This document shows positions 1 through 7,203 of a stretch of 12,132 bases of DNA, piece after piece; positions within the stretch are counted from its first letter, which is position 1, and every line of letters begins with the position of its first letter. Origin of the DNA: Ectothiorhodospiraceae bacterium. GTDB taxonomy: Bacteria; Pseudomonadota; Gammaproteobacteria; Thiohalomonadales; Thiohalomonadaceae. The notes beneath the pieces are model-generated. The model had not been told where the DNA came from. It was given only the letters and a program-made list of their open reading frames with translations, and searched no databases. Position numbers and translations under genes: made by a program. The DNA lies in contig SLDE01000156.1 in NCBI GenBank assembly GCA_007125455.1, forward strand, positions 1 to 12,132. The letters are read 5' to 3'.

Positions 1-333
1 CTTCAGTCCCACGGCCTTGGCAATGGTCTGCCCTCGCCCGCCGCCAAAGCGTCTGCGATGGGCCACGGCCCCCGCGACAAAATCCACATACACCGGCCCC
101 GGCGCGCCCTTGCCCATTTGCCCCAACTGCAGGCGTTCAGGGGTCAATTGCAGTTGCAGCTCACCCTGCCCAGCCTCGCCCCGCACAAAACACCAGCGCT
201 GGGCCAACTCCCGCGCGGTCTCCTCCTGTCCTGCACAAAGGGCCTGTAACGGAATCACCCCATCGCGACCAGGGACCGCTCCTGCATCACATGCCAATAT
301 CTGTGCCCTCTGTGTTGAGGTGTCTTTGCTCAT
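1..333 (-). CDS. rsmJ: 16S rRNA (guanine-1516-N2)-methyltransferase RsmJ, N-terminal part (runs off the left edge)
   Basis: The first 111 codons are visible, read leftwards from an ATG at 333-331; the frame stays open to base 1. Recognition rests on the conserved N-terminal block of RsmJ (formerly YhiQ): a VYVDFVAGAVAHRRRFGGGRG stretch without its last residue or two, followed by AKAVGLK, very close to the E. coli sequence as I recall it. RsmJ is a cytoplasmic SAM-dependent enzyme that methylates G1516 of 16S rRNA. The SAM-binding Rossmann domain and the catalytic motif lie outside the window, so activity cannot be judged. The ATG overlaps the TAA of the upstream spmAB gene by one base (TAATG), so the two are probably co-transcribed and translationally coupled. 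Family assignment is strong; completeness is unknown. Confidence 0.92.
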   Translation of the reverse strand, partial: MSKDTSTQRAQILACDAGAVPGRDGVIPLQALCAGQEETARELAQRWCFVRGEAGQGELQLQLTPERLQLGQMGKGAPGPVYVDFVAGAVAHRRRFGGGRGQTIAKAVGLK

Positions 334-1667
334 TACAGGCTAAACATCCACGACACCGCGATCACGGCGGCGGCGATTGCCACCAGATCGGCACTGAGCG
401 CGGTCAGCAGGGCATGGCGGATGCGCTTGACCTGCACGGCACCAAAGTACACCGCCAGTACATAGAAGGTGGTTTCGGTGGAGCCCTGCAGGGTGGAGAC
501 CAGAAAGCCCGTGTAGCTGTCGGGGCCGATCGCCGGATCGCTCATGATCGAAGCGGCCACCCCGTAGGCACCCGAGCCGGAAAGTGGGCGCAGCAGCGCC
601 ATCGGCAAGGCCTCGGGCGGCATCCCCAGCGCAGTGGTCCAGCGACCGATGCCGTTGACCAAGATGTCCAGTGCCCCGCTGGCGCGGAACATCCCCACCG
701 CCACCAGGATCCCCACCAGATAGGGGATGATGCGCAGCGCCACCTGAAAGCCGTCCTTGGCCCCCTCCACGAAGCTCTCGTACACCGGCACCTTGCGCAA
801 CACGCCAAAGAGCAGAAAGCCGAACATCAGCCCCGGCAGGATCCACGGGGCAATGGCACGCCCATGCAGGATGGTCAGCGGGATCAGCGCCGCCACCGCC
901 AGCAATGCGGCGAAGGAGACCCACAGTGGATAGGCGCGGTCATCATACTCTGCCGTTTCCTGCGAGTCGGACTGGCCGTCCGCCTCGTTGTGATCTTCGG
1001 CACCCACCGAGTCATGTGTACCCTCTTGAACTGAAGCCTGGGCTGGCTCAGGAGCTGGCGGCAGAGGAAAGAAGCGACGATAGAACAGCGCAGCGAGGAT
1101 GGCAAACACGGTCGAGCAGGCGGTGGCGAACAGTGTGGTGGGCATGATCGCCGCCGGCTCTACCGAGTCCAGCGAGGCACGCAGGGCGATCATCCCGGTG
1201 GGGAGCAAGGTCACCCCGGAGGTGTTGATCGCCAAAAACAGTACCATCGCATTGCTGGCGGTACCCTTGTGGGGGTTGAGCTTGTCCAGCTCCTGCATCG
1301 CACGAATGCCAAACGGGGTGGCGGCATTACCAAGACCCAGGGCATTGGCGGAGATGTTGAGGATCATCGCCCCCATCGCCGGGTGGTTGGCAGGCACATC
1401 GGGAAACAGCCGAGTCATCAGTGGGCGGATCAGGCGTGCCAGGATCACCAGCAAGCCGCCCGCCTCGGCCACCTTCATCAGCCCAAGAAAGAGCGTCATT
1501 ACCCCCACCAGGCCGATGGCTAGCTCCACTGCCCCACCAGCCGAATCGATCATCGCGCTGGAAAGGGCCTCCATCGGCAGCACATCGCCGCTTACCTGCC
1601 CGGTGAGCTGCTTCCATGCTGCCACCGCAAAGGCAGCGAGTACAATGGCGAAGAAGACCGTATTCAT
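333..1667 (-). CDS. Fused SpmA-SpmB nucleoside-recognition (Gate) domain membrane protein
   Basis: This 444-residue, very hydrophobic protein carries two Gate/nucleoside-recognition halves. Residues about 1-200 resemble SpmA, with the conserved NISANALGLGNAATPFG segment near 104-120 and INTSGVTLLPT near 147-157. Residues about 247-444 resemble SpmB, with RIIPYLVGILVAVGMFR near 312-328, PLSGSGA near 361-367 and STLQGSTETTFY near 391-402. The halves are joined by an acidic, polar, Pro/Gln-rich linker at about 201-246, probably a soluble loop. In Bacillus, SpmA and SpmB are separate proteins needed for spore core dehydration; this organism is presumably not a spore former, so the role here is unknown, perhaps transport of a small molecule across the inner membrane. 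The start is ATG at 1667 with no clear Shine-Dalgarno, preceded by an AT-rich stretch. It is first in a leftward unit with rsmJ. Family confidence is high, function low. Confidence 0.9.
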   Translation of the reverse strand: MNTVFFAIVLAAFAVAAWKQLTGQVSGDVLPMEALSSAMIDSAGGAVELAIGLVGVMTLFLGLMKVAEAGGLLVILARLIRPLMTRLFPDVPANHPAMGAMILNISANALGLGNAATPFGIRAMQELDKLNPHKGTASNAMVLFLAINTSGVTLLPTGMIALRASLDSVEPAAIMPTTLFATACSTVFAILAALFYRRFFPLPPAPEPAQASVQEGTHDSVGAEDHNEADGQSDSQETAEYDDRAYPLWVSFAALLAVAALIPLTILHGRAIAPWILPGLMFGFLLFGVLRKVPVYESFVEGAKDGFQVALRIIPYLVGILVAVGMFRASGALDILVNGIGRWTTALGMPPEALPMALLRPLSGSGAYGVAASIMSDPAIGPDSYTGFLVSTLQGSTETTFYVLAVYFGAVQVKRIRHALLTALSADLVAIAAAVIAVSWMFSL

Positions 1668-1808
1668 TATTTATATTTAACTGGCTGCTCGTGATGGCGG
1701 ACAGTCTACCGGATAGTCGGCTCCCAGTCTTCGCCCGCGTAGTGTTCGTCAGCCTGTGAAGCCGATCGAAATTATTGTAAGCTTGGCCGCAATAAACAGG
1801 AGGACACC
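1668..1808. promoter_or_regulatory. Divergent intergenic region between spmAB (-) and the partner-switch operon (+)
   Basis: These 141 bases separate two divergent units and must hold at least part of both promoters. On the plus side a strong Shine-Dalgarno AGGAGG (1798-1803) lies 5 nt before the STAS start, and an AT-rich ATTATTGT (1771-1778) could be a -10 region, but no convincing -35 hexamer is spaced correctly. On the minus side an AT-rich run (1668-1680, TATAAA on the minus strand) lies directly before the spmAB ATG. An imperfect 15-bp dyad, GTCTACCGGATAGTC at 1704-1718, could be an operator. All promoter assignments here are tentative. Confidence 0.35.
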
Positions 1809-2144
1809 ATGCAATTGGATAGTGAACAACAACAGGGGGTGCTGATCCTCAAACCCAGCGGCCGTCTCGACAGCAACACCGCCCAGCAATTTGAAAAGGA
1901 TCTCCTTGCCCAGTTGGACAACAATCCACAAGTGGTACTGGATCTGGCCGGGCTGGACTACGTCTCCAGTGCAGGCCTGCGCGTGCTGCTGATCGCCGCC
2001 AAACAGGTCAAGCAGAAGGCCGGTAGCCTGGCACTGTGTGCCTTGCAGGACTCCATCCGTCAGGTCTTCGAGATCAGTGGTTTTCTCTCCATCCTCACCG
2101 TCTGTGACAGTCGCGAGGAGGCCCTGAGCAAGGTAGCCAACTAA
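1809..2144 (+). CDS. STAS-domain anti-sigma-factor antagonist (SpoIIAA/RsbV-like)
   Basis: This 111-residue protein is a single STAS domain with the typical order: strand VLILKPSGRLDS (11-22), a helix, VVLDLAGLDYVSSAGLRVLL (42-61) and a C-terminal helix with VFEISGF. The family phospho-acceptor motif (DSSGLG in SpoIIAA) appears here as VSSAGLR, with Ser53 and Ser54 the candidate phosphorylated residues. In partner switching the unphosphorylated STAS protein binds the HATPase kinase and frees the kinase's partner; the kinase phosphorylates it and a PP2C phosphatase reverses this. Both enzymes are encoded downstream in the same unit (kinase 6625-7041, phosphatase 2964-4991). The start is set by AGGAGG 5 nt upstream. 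Its TAA overlaps the next ATG (TAATG), suggesting coupled translation. The protein is probably cytoplasmic. Its final target is not visible. Confidence 0.93.
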   Translation: MQLDSEQQQGVLILKPSGRLDSNTAQQFEKDLLAQLDNNPQVVLDLAGLDYVSSAGLRVLLIAAKQVKQKAGSLALCALQDSIRQVFEISGFLSILTVCDSREEALSKVAN

Positions 2145-2962
2145 TGTACTCACTGGACGAAACACTTCAGCAGCGCCTGCGCGAACGCGCCCGCTTGGCG
2201 GGCATGGATGAAGAGGCCATGCTCGCCAGCCTGCTCAATGAGGCGCTGAGCAAGGAGTCCCAGGGGCATAGCCTGTATATCTCCGCCCCGGTTAACGCCC
2301 TGGTGGAGGGGCTCTACCGGGAAGACACCACCATCGCCGACATCCTCCAGCAGGGCGACTTCGGTATTGGCACCTTCAACGACCTGGATGGCGAGATGGT
2401 GGTATGCGACGGCGTGGTCTACCAACTACGCGCCGATGGCCAGGCCTATGCGGTCAGCCCGGATACCCGTACCCCGTTTGCCTGCGTGACCTTCTTCACC
2501 CCCTACAGCGAGGAGGAGATCCAGGGCCCGCTGGACTACCCGGAGCTATTGGCACTGTTTGATCGGATGCTCCCCTCCCACAACATGCTCTACGCCATCC
2601 GTGTGACGGGAGAGTTCGACTACGTGCGTACCCGCTCGGTGCCACGTCAGGAGGCCTACCGCCCGCTGGTGGAGGTGGCCCGCGAACAGCCGGAGTTCGA
2701 GTTTGCGCAGGTCAAGGGCACCCTGGTGGGCTTTTGGACCCCCCAGTTTATGGAATCGGTGGCGGTGCCCGGCTACCACCTGCACTTTATCACCGCCGAC
2801 AAACAGCACGGTGGCCACCTGCTGAACTGCCGTCCACGCCGGGTGCGTATTGCCATCCAGCACATCCCACAACTGCAACTGGGACTGCCGATGACCCTCG
2901 ACTACCTCACCGCCGATCTCACTCGCGACACCCACGACGATCTACAAGAGGCGGAACACTAA
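2144..2962 (+). CDS. Acetolactate decarboxylase with a ribbon-helix-helix-like N-terminal extension
   Basis: Residues about 46-272 are a full-length alpha-acetolactate decarboxylase (BudA/AlsD family), the enzyme converting acetolactate to acetoin and CO2. Signature blocks are PVNALVEGLYREDTTIADIL (49-68), GDFGIGTFNDLDGEMVV (71-87), YAIRVTGEF (150-158, containing the conserved Arg) and GYHLHFITADKQHGGH (210-225). His212, His214 and His225 match the family's zinc ligands, and the C-terminal DLQEAE fits the Glu-bearing tail, so it looks active. Secreted relatives carry a signal peptide; this one instead has about 40 charged residues (MYSLDETLQQRL near the start, then a second helix ending LLNEAL) whose pattern resembles a CopG/Arc-type ribbon-helix-helix. 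The start ATG overlaps the STAS stop. No acetolactate synthase is in the window. Its place inside a partner-switching operon is unusual; a metabolic, sensory or DNA-binding role is undecided. Confidence 0.93.
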   Translation: MYSLDETLQQRLRERARLAGMDEEAMLASLLNEALSKESQGHSLYISAPVNALVEGLYREDTTIADILQQGDFGIGTFNDLDGEMVVCDGVVYQLRADGQAYAVSPDTRTPFACVTFFTPYSEEEIQGPLDYPELLALFDRMLPSHNMLYAIRVTGEFDYVRTRSVPRQEAYRPLVEVAREQPEFEFAQVKGTLVGFWTPQFMESVAVPGYHLHFITADKQHGGHLLNCRPRRVRIAIQHIPQLQLGLPMTLDYLTADLTRDTHDDLQEAEH

Positions 2963-2963
2963 G

Positions 2964-4991
2964 GTGACCCTGCTACGCGACAACCTCACCTTTCGCTCCA
3001 TCGGCCCACGCATCGCCCTGCTGATCGCACTGATCCTGGGCGGCTCCACCCTGGTGATCACCCTGTTCTCCACCCACGCGGTGGAGCGGGCCATGCTCGA
3101 CAGCGCCGAGGACTCGATGGGCAATGTCCACCAGACCATCAGCGCGATCCTGGAGAGCGAATACCGCCACGTAGAACGCTATCGTGAACAGGCGATGGCG
3201 ATGCGCCGTGAGCAGATGCTCAATGTCACCGCCACGGTAGAGACCGCACTGGAACAGCTCTACGCCCTGGAGCAGGCCGGACAGGATGGCCACGCGATAC
3301 GCCAGCAGGCGCTGGAGATGCTGCGCAGCTTTCGTTACTTCAACAACGACTACTTCTTCACCTACGACCGTGAAATGACCGCCATCGCCCACCCGGATCG
3401 CAGCTTCGAGGGGCGTAACCTGATCGACTTTCAAGACCCCCATGGCACCTATGTACTGCGCGAGATCCGCGACATCGCCCTCAATCAGGGGGCAGGCTAT
3501 ATCGACTACTGGTGGGTACGACTGGATCAGGACGAACCGGCCCCCAAGCTGGGCTATGTCTTCCACTTCGAGCCCTGGGACTGGATCATCGGCAGCGGAG
3601 TCTATATCGACGACATCGAGGCTGAGGCGGAGCGCATGCGCGGGGTGATGCGCGACAATCTCCAACAATTGCTCACCGATGTGCGCTTTGCCGGGGATGG
3701 CTACTTCATGATCCTCAACCCCGAGGCCGAAGTGCAAGTGGCCCCCCAGGACATCCACCCCAGCCAACTGCACAGCAAGGCCTCCCCCGAGGCGCTGATC
3801 GCACTCCACCAACAAAGCCGCCTGGATCCCGAGACCCTATCGATCAGCCACCTCGATGGCTGGGGGTTTCACATCAGCCACTTTGCCCCGCTGGACTGGT
3901 ACTTGGTCTCTGCCGTCTCCCATGAGGCCCTGCAGGCCCCCGGTGAGGCCATCGCCTGGCGTCAGCTCGCCCTCAATGGGGCGGTGCTGCTGATTGGCCT
4001 ACTGCTGGCGGCACTGTTTACCATGCGGATTATCGCCCGCCTGCGTAGCCTGGCCACCCACGCCCAGATGTTCTCCAGCACCGAATTTCGCCTTGCCGAG
4101 AGTGAACTGGAACGGCTGCGCGAACTCAGCAGCCACCGTGACGAGGCCGGCCAGCTGGCCGGGGCCTTCCTCGGGCTGGAACGCGAGCTGCAGCAATACA
4201 TCACCCACCTCACCGAAACCACCTCGGCCAAGGAACGCATCGAGAGCGAACTGCGCATCGCCCGCGAGATCCAGATGGGGATCCTGCCCAAACTCTTCCC
4301 CGCCTTCCCCGACTACCGCGAGTTTGATATCTACGCCAGCATCGAACCGGCCCGTGAGGTCGGTGGGGATCTGTACGACTTCTTTTTCGTCGATCCACAC
4401 CACTTTTGCTTCGTCATTGGCGATGTCTCCGGGAAAGGGGTGCCGGCGGCCTTCTTCATGGCCGTCACCAAGACCCTGCTCAAGGCGGTGGCCGAACGGG
4501 GTCTGGCGGTGGGTGAGATCCTCTCGCGGGTCAACGACGATCTGGCCTCGGACAACGACTCGTGCATGTTTGTCACCCTGTTCTGCGGGGTGCTGGATAT
4601 CCGCAGTGGCATGATTAGCTACGCCAGTGCCGGGCACAACCCACCGGTGCTGCTGCGCCGTGGTGAAGCGGCCACCTTCTTGCCCAGCCCGAATGAACCG
4701 GTGGCCGGGGCGATGGAGGGGGTGGCCTACAGCAACCACCACATCCAGCTGCACCCCGGCGATACCCTGCTGCTCTATACCGATGGGGTTACCGAGGCGA
4801 TGGACCCGCAAAACTGCCAGTACGAGGAACAACGCCTGCTCGATACCCTCAATGGCATCGAAGGTGCCATACCCCAGACGGTGATCGACACCACCATGGC
4901 GAGTGTCAATACCTTTGCCAACGGTGCCGAGCAGTCTGATGACATCACCATGCTGGCGCTGCAGTTCAACCGCCCGGCCAGCGGGGAGTAA
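2964..4991 (+). CDS. Membrane sensor phosphatase: double Cache, HAMP-like linker, PP2C (RsbU/SpoIIE-type)
   Basis: The 675-residue protein begins at GTG, one base after the preceding stop; this start is preferred because the first membrane helix begins at about residue 16. Domains in order: TM1 (~16-37); a periplasmic double Cache region, with YFNNDYFFTYD near 125 through GSGVYIDDIE near 210-219 as the first module and GDGYFMILNP through DWYLVSAV (~244-317) as the second; TM2 (~335-357); a HAMP-like/coiled-coil linker (~357-430) leading into IAREIQMGILP (432-442); and a PP2C domain to the end. Metal-binding acids are present: Asp469 in GGDLYD, Asp487 in GDVSGKG, and Asp659/Asp660 in SDDIT. 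It should dephosphorylate the STAS protein encoded two genes upstream in response to a periplasmic ligand. Related Cache domains often bind small carboxylates, but the ligand here is unknown. Eight bases separate it from the next gene. Confidence 0.95.
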   Translation: MTLLRDNLTFRSIGPRIALLIALILGGSTLVITLFSTHAVERAMLDSAEDSMGNVHQTISAILESEYRHVERYREQAMAMRREQMLNVTATVETALEQLYALEQAGQDGHAIRQQALEMLRSFRYFNNDYFFTYDREMTAIAHPDRSFEGRNLIDFQDPHGTYVLREIRDIALNQGAGYIDYWWVRLDQDEPAPKLGYVFHFEPWDWIIGSGVYIDDIEAEAERMRGVMRDNLQQLLTDVRFAGDGYFMILNPEAEVQVAPQDIHPSQLHSKASPEALIALHQQSRLDPETLSISHLDGWGFHISHFAPLDWYLVSAVSHEALQAPGEAIAWRQLALNGAVLLIGLLLAALFTMRIIARLRSLATHAQMFSSTEFRLAESELERLRELSSHRDEAGQLAGAFLGLERELQQYITHLTETTSAKERIESELRIAREIQMGILPKLFPAFPDYREFDIYASIEPAREVGGDLYDFFFVDPHHFCFVIGDVSGKGVPAAFFMAVTKTLLKAVAERGLAVGEILSRVNDDLASDNDSCMFVTLFCGVLDIRSGMISYASAGHNPPVLLRRGEAATFLPSPNEPVAGAMEGVAYSNHHIQLHPGDTLLLYTDGVTEAMDPQNCQYEEQRLLDTLNGIEGAIPQTVIDTTMASVNTFANGAEQSDDITMLALQFNRPASGE

Positions 4992-4999
4992 GTCGGCCG

Positions 5000-6628
5000 A
5001 TGGAGATCGTCGCCACCCTGTTTGCCGGCATCGGCCTGTTCTTCATCGGCGTACGCCTGCTGGCCAGCAACCTGCGCCAAATGACCGGCCCCACCGCACG
5101 GGCGCTGGTGGAAAAGGCCACCGGCAGCAGCCGCGCCGCCGCCCTACTCGGCCTCGGGGCCGGTGCGGTCACCCAAAGCATCAACGCGGTGATCTTCATC
5201 CTCATCTCGCTGGTAAGCACCGGGGTAATGGACGCTAAACGCGCCCACCCGGTGATCAACTTCGCCAACCTGGGCACCTCGCTACTGGTGCTGTTGGCGG
5301 TGCTCAACCTGCACCTGATGGTGTTGATCCTGGTGGGACTCACCGGGCTGGCCTTCTACTTCGGCCTGGACCGCTCCGCACGTTTCGGTCACCTGGTCGG
5401 TGCGCTGCTGGGGATCGGGCTGCTGTTTCTCGGCGTGGACTTCATCAAGACCGGCGCCGAGCCGCTCAAATACTTCGAGTGGATACACGACTTTATCCAC
5501 ACCTACTCCACCCAATCGATCCTGTTCGCCTTCGCCATCGGGCTAGGCTTCACCCTGCTCACCCACTCGGCCTCCACCATCACCGTGATCGCCATGAGCA
5601 TGGCCACGGTGGGGGTGCTGGATCTGGACAACAGCATCATGCTGGTGATCGGCGCCGGCTTTGGCTCCGGGGTCAGTACCCTCTTGATGACCTGGCACTT
5701 TACTGGCCTGGCACGGCAACTGGCACTCTACCAAATGGCGCTCAAGACCCTGGGCACCATCGCCATGCTGCTGCTGTTTTTTATCGAACACTACAGCCCC
5801 GTGCCACTGCTGCAGGCCCTGCTGGGTTTGATCAGCGATAATATCGCCATCCAGATCGCACTGACCTATGTGATCTTCCAGATCGTCAGCGACATCGTGG
5901 TGCACTTTCTCCACCACCCGCTCAGCCACTGGCTGGAACGTCTCGCCCCGGCCACCGAAGAGGAGACCCTGGGTAAACCACGCTACCTGTATGAAGAAGG
6001 GCTCGGTGAAGCCGCCAGTGCACTGGTGTTGGTGGACAAGGAGCAAAACCTGTTGCTCGACTACCTGCCCAACTACCTTAATGACCTGCGCAGCGAGGCA
6101 CCGGACGATGGCCCCGATCATCAAACCCTCTATAACGCCAATTCGGCGGTGGTCGGTGAATGCGAGCGCTTTCTCGCCAAACTGATGGACAGCAGTCGCG
6201 GACGGGAAAACTTCGAGCAGGCCATTGTGCTCAAGACCCGCAACGACCTGCTTCGCACCCTGCAGGAGACCCTGCACGAACTGGCAGGCTATGCCGCCAA
6301 TGGGCAGGGCAACCCCGAGGTGGAAGGCTTGATGCGCAACCTGGCCGAATCCCTGCACCTGCTGCTGATCACCCTCAACGACGCCGCCGCCAGCAAGGAT
6401 CCGGACGACCTGGCCATGCTACGCATGCTGACCCGCGACCGCTCCGAAATGATGGAGGGGATCCGCCGCCGCCTGCTCAATAGCTCGCCCGAGGCCCAGC
6501 AGTGCGCCTTCGCCGCCACCAGCCTGTTTGAGCGCGCGGTCTGGCTGATCGGGCGCTATGTGCTGCAGCTTACCCCCAGCCAGCCGTCAACGGACGAACA
6601 GCTAACCCCCAGCGAGGTGACCCCATGA
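5000..6628 (+). CDS. Na/Pi-cotransporter family protein (NptA-like) with PhoU-like C-terminal domain
   Basis: The 542-residue protein has an N-terminal membrane part (~1-310) with two inverted Na_Pi_cotrans repeats and a soluble C-terminal helical part (~325-520) resembling PhoU. Family landmarks are LFFIGVRLLASNLRQMTG (13-30), NFANLGTS (88-94) and GLLFLGVDFIKTG (140-152). The motifs that are usually QSSSA-like read TQSINAV (58-64) and THSASTI (188-194), so both sites are degenerate and phosphate transport should not be assumed. It lies between the PP2C phosphatase and the anti-sigma kinase, and its stop overlaps the kinase start by 4 nt (ATGA), so co-expression with the regulatory module is near certain. 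The ATG at 5000 has a GGGGAG at 4983-4988 about 11 nt upstream. It may sense or move an ion or phosphate-like solute. Confidence 0.92.
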   Translation: MEIVATLFAGIGLFFIGVRLLASNLRQMTGPTARALVEKATGSSRAAALLGLGAGAVTQSINAVIFILISLVSTGVMDAKRAHPVINFANLGTSLLVLLAVLNLHLMVLILVGLTGLAFYFGLDRSARFGHLVGALLGIGLLFLGVDFIKTGAEPLKYFEWIHDFIHTYSTQSILFAFAIGLGFTLLTHSASTITVIAMSMATVGVLDLDNSIMLVIGAGFGSGVSTLLMTWHFTGLARQLALYQMALKTLGTIAMLLLFFIEHYSPVPLLQALLGLISDNIAIQIALTYVIFQIVSDIVVHFLHHPLSHWLERLAPATEEETLGKPRYLYEEGLGEAASALVLVDKEQNLLLDYLPNYLNDLRSEAPDDGPDHQTLYNANSAVVGECERFLAKLMDSSRGRENFEQAIVLKTRNDLLRTLQETLHELAGYAANGQGNPEVEGLMRNLAESLHLLLITLNDAAASKDPDDLAMLRMLTRDRSEMMEGIRRRLLNSSPEAQQCAFAATSLFERAVWLIGRYVLQLTPSQPSTDEQLTPSEVTP

Positions 6629-7041
6629 CCACCCAGCAGATCACCCTCAAGCCCGACTTGGCCGAACTGGCTACCCTGGCTGAGCAGGTCGAGCGTTTTG
6701 GCGAACAGATCGGCCTGGAAACCCCACTGGTGTTCCAGCTCAATCTGGTGCTGGACGAGCTGGTCACCAATGCAGTCAACTACGGCTTTGCCCGATCGAA
6801 CATTGAAAATCCCCACATCACCATCGAGATGCGCCGCGAGGGTGAACAACTCACCATCGAACTGCGCGACAACGGCACCCCCTTCGACCCACTCCAAGTT
6901 CCGCCACCGGATCTGGAGGCCGATCTGCAGGACAGACAGATAGGCGGGCTGGGACTGCACTTCGTACACGAGCTGATGGACACCATCGACTATCAGCATC
7001 AACACGGCGAAAACCGCCTGACCCTGCATAAACGGTTATAG
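6625..7041 (+). CDS. RsbW-type anti-sigma factor / serine kinase (HATPase_c_2)
   Basis: This 138-residue protein is a stand-alone GHKL ATPase domain of the RsbW/SpoIIAB class. The N-box NLVLDELVTNAVNYGF (40-55) holds Glu45, Asn49 and Asn52; the G1 box is DNGTPFDP (82-89); the G2 box is IGGLGLHFV (106-114). All expected ATP and Mg contacts look intact, so it should be a functional kinase. It is expected to phosphorylate the STAS protein at 1809-2144 and to sequester an unknown output partner, a sigma factor or another protein. It closes the operon, with its start inside the preceding gene's stop (ATGA). I see no obvious terminator immediately downstream; the palindromic element starting at 7092 could affect the transcript end. 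Confidence 0.93.
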   Translation: MTTQQITLKPDLAELATLAEQVERFGEQIGLETPLVFQLNLVLDELVTNAVNYGFARSNIENPHITIEMRREGEQLTIELRDNGTPFDPLQVPPPDLEADLQDRQIGGLGLHFVHELMDTIDYQHQHGENRLTLHKRL

Positions 7042-7091
7042 GCACTGGCTTTTCCGCCCCCATCCGGCTATGTTGTGTTTGAAATAAAGAC

Positions 7092-7121
7092 TCAACGCAG
7101 AGAACGCCGAGTACGCAGAGT
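7092..7121 (+). repeat. Left arm: three tandem 9-bp units
   Basis: After a TCA, the arm consists of three consecutive 9-mers, ACGCAGAGA (7095-7103), ACGCCGAGT (7104-7112) and ACGCAGAGT (7113-7121), giving a consensus of ACGCMGAGW. Units of this kind occur in intergenic repeats of many bacteria, from general recollection. Confidence 0.75.
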
Positions 7122-7203
7122 AAAAAGTGGTGTGTCGTGGTCGTCGCCGATGGATCATCGCCACACCAAATACACAGACACCCATTAAGATATCTCCACA
7201 TAC

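Noticed and set aside
291..1034. Plus-strand open frame of 247 codons opposite spmAB
   Set aside because: Composition is rich in His, Gln, Arg and Gly with no domain, and it overlaps a clearly recognised membrane protein on the other strand.
2973..3815. Minus-strand open frame of 280 codons opposite the sensor phosphatase
   Set aside because: It is a shadow of a gene with clear Cache and PP2C motifs; no domain or ribosome-binding site supports it.
7042..7091. Rho-independent terminator after the kinase gene
   Set aside because: No stable GC stem followed by a T run is visible; the GGCTTTTCCGCCCCCATCCGGC stretch pairs poorly (last bases only).
7163..7191. Sigma-70 promoter for nifJ with a TAAGAT -10 at 7186-7191
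   Set aside because: The expected -35 position holds ACACCA, which does not resemble TTGACA, so the match is too weak to call.
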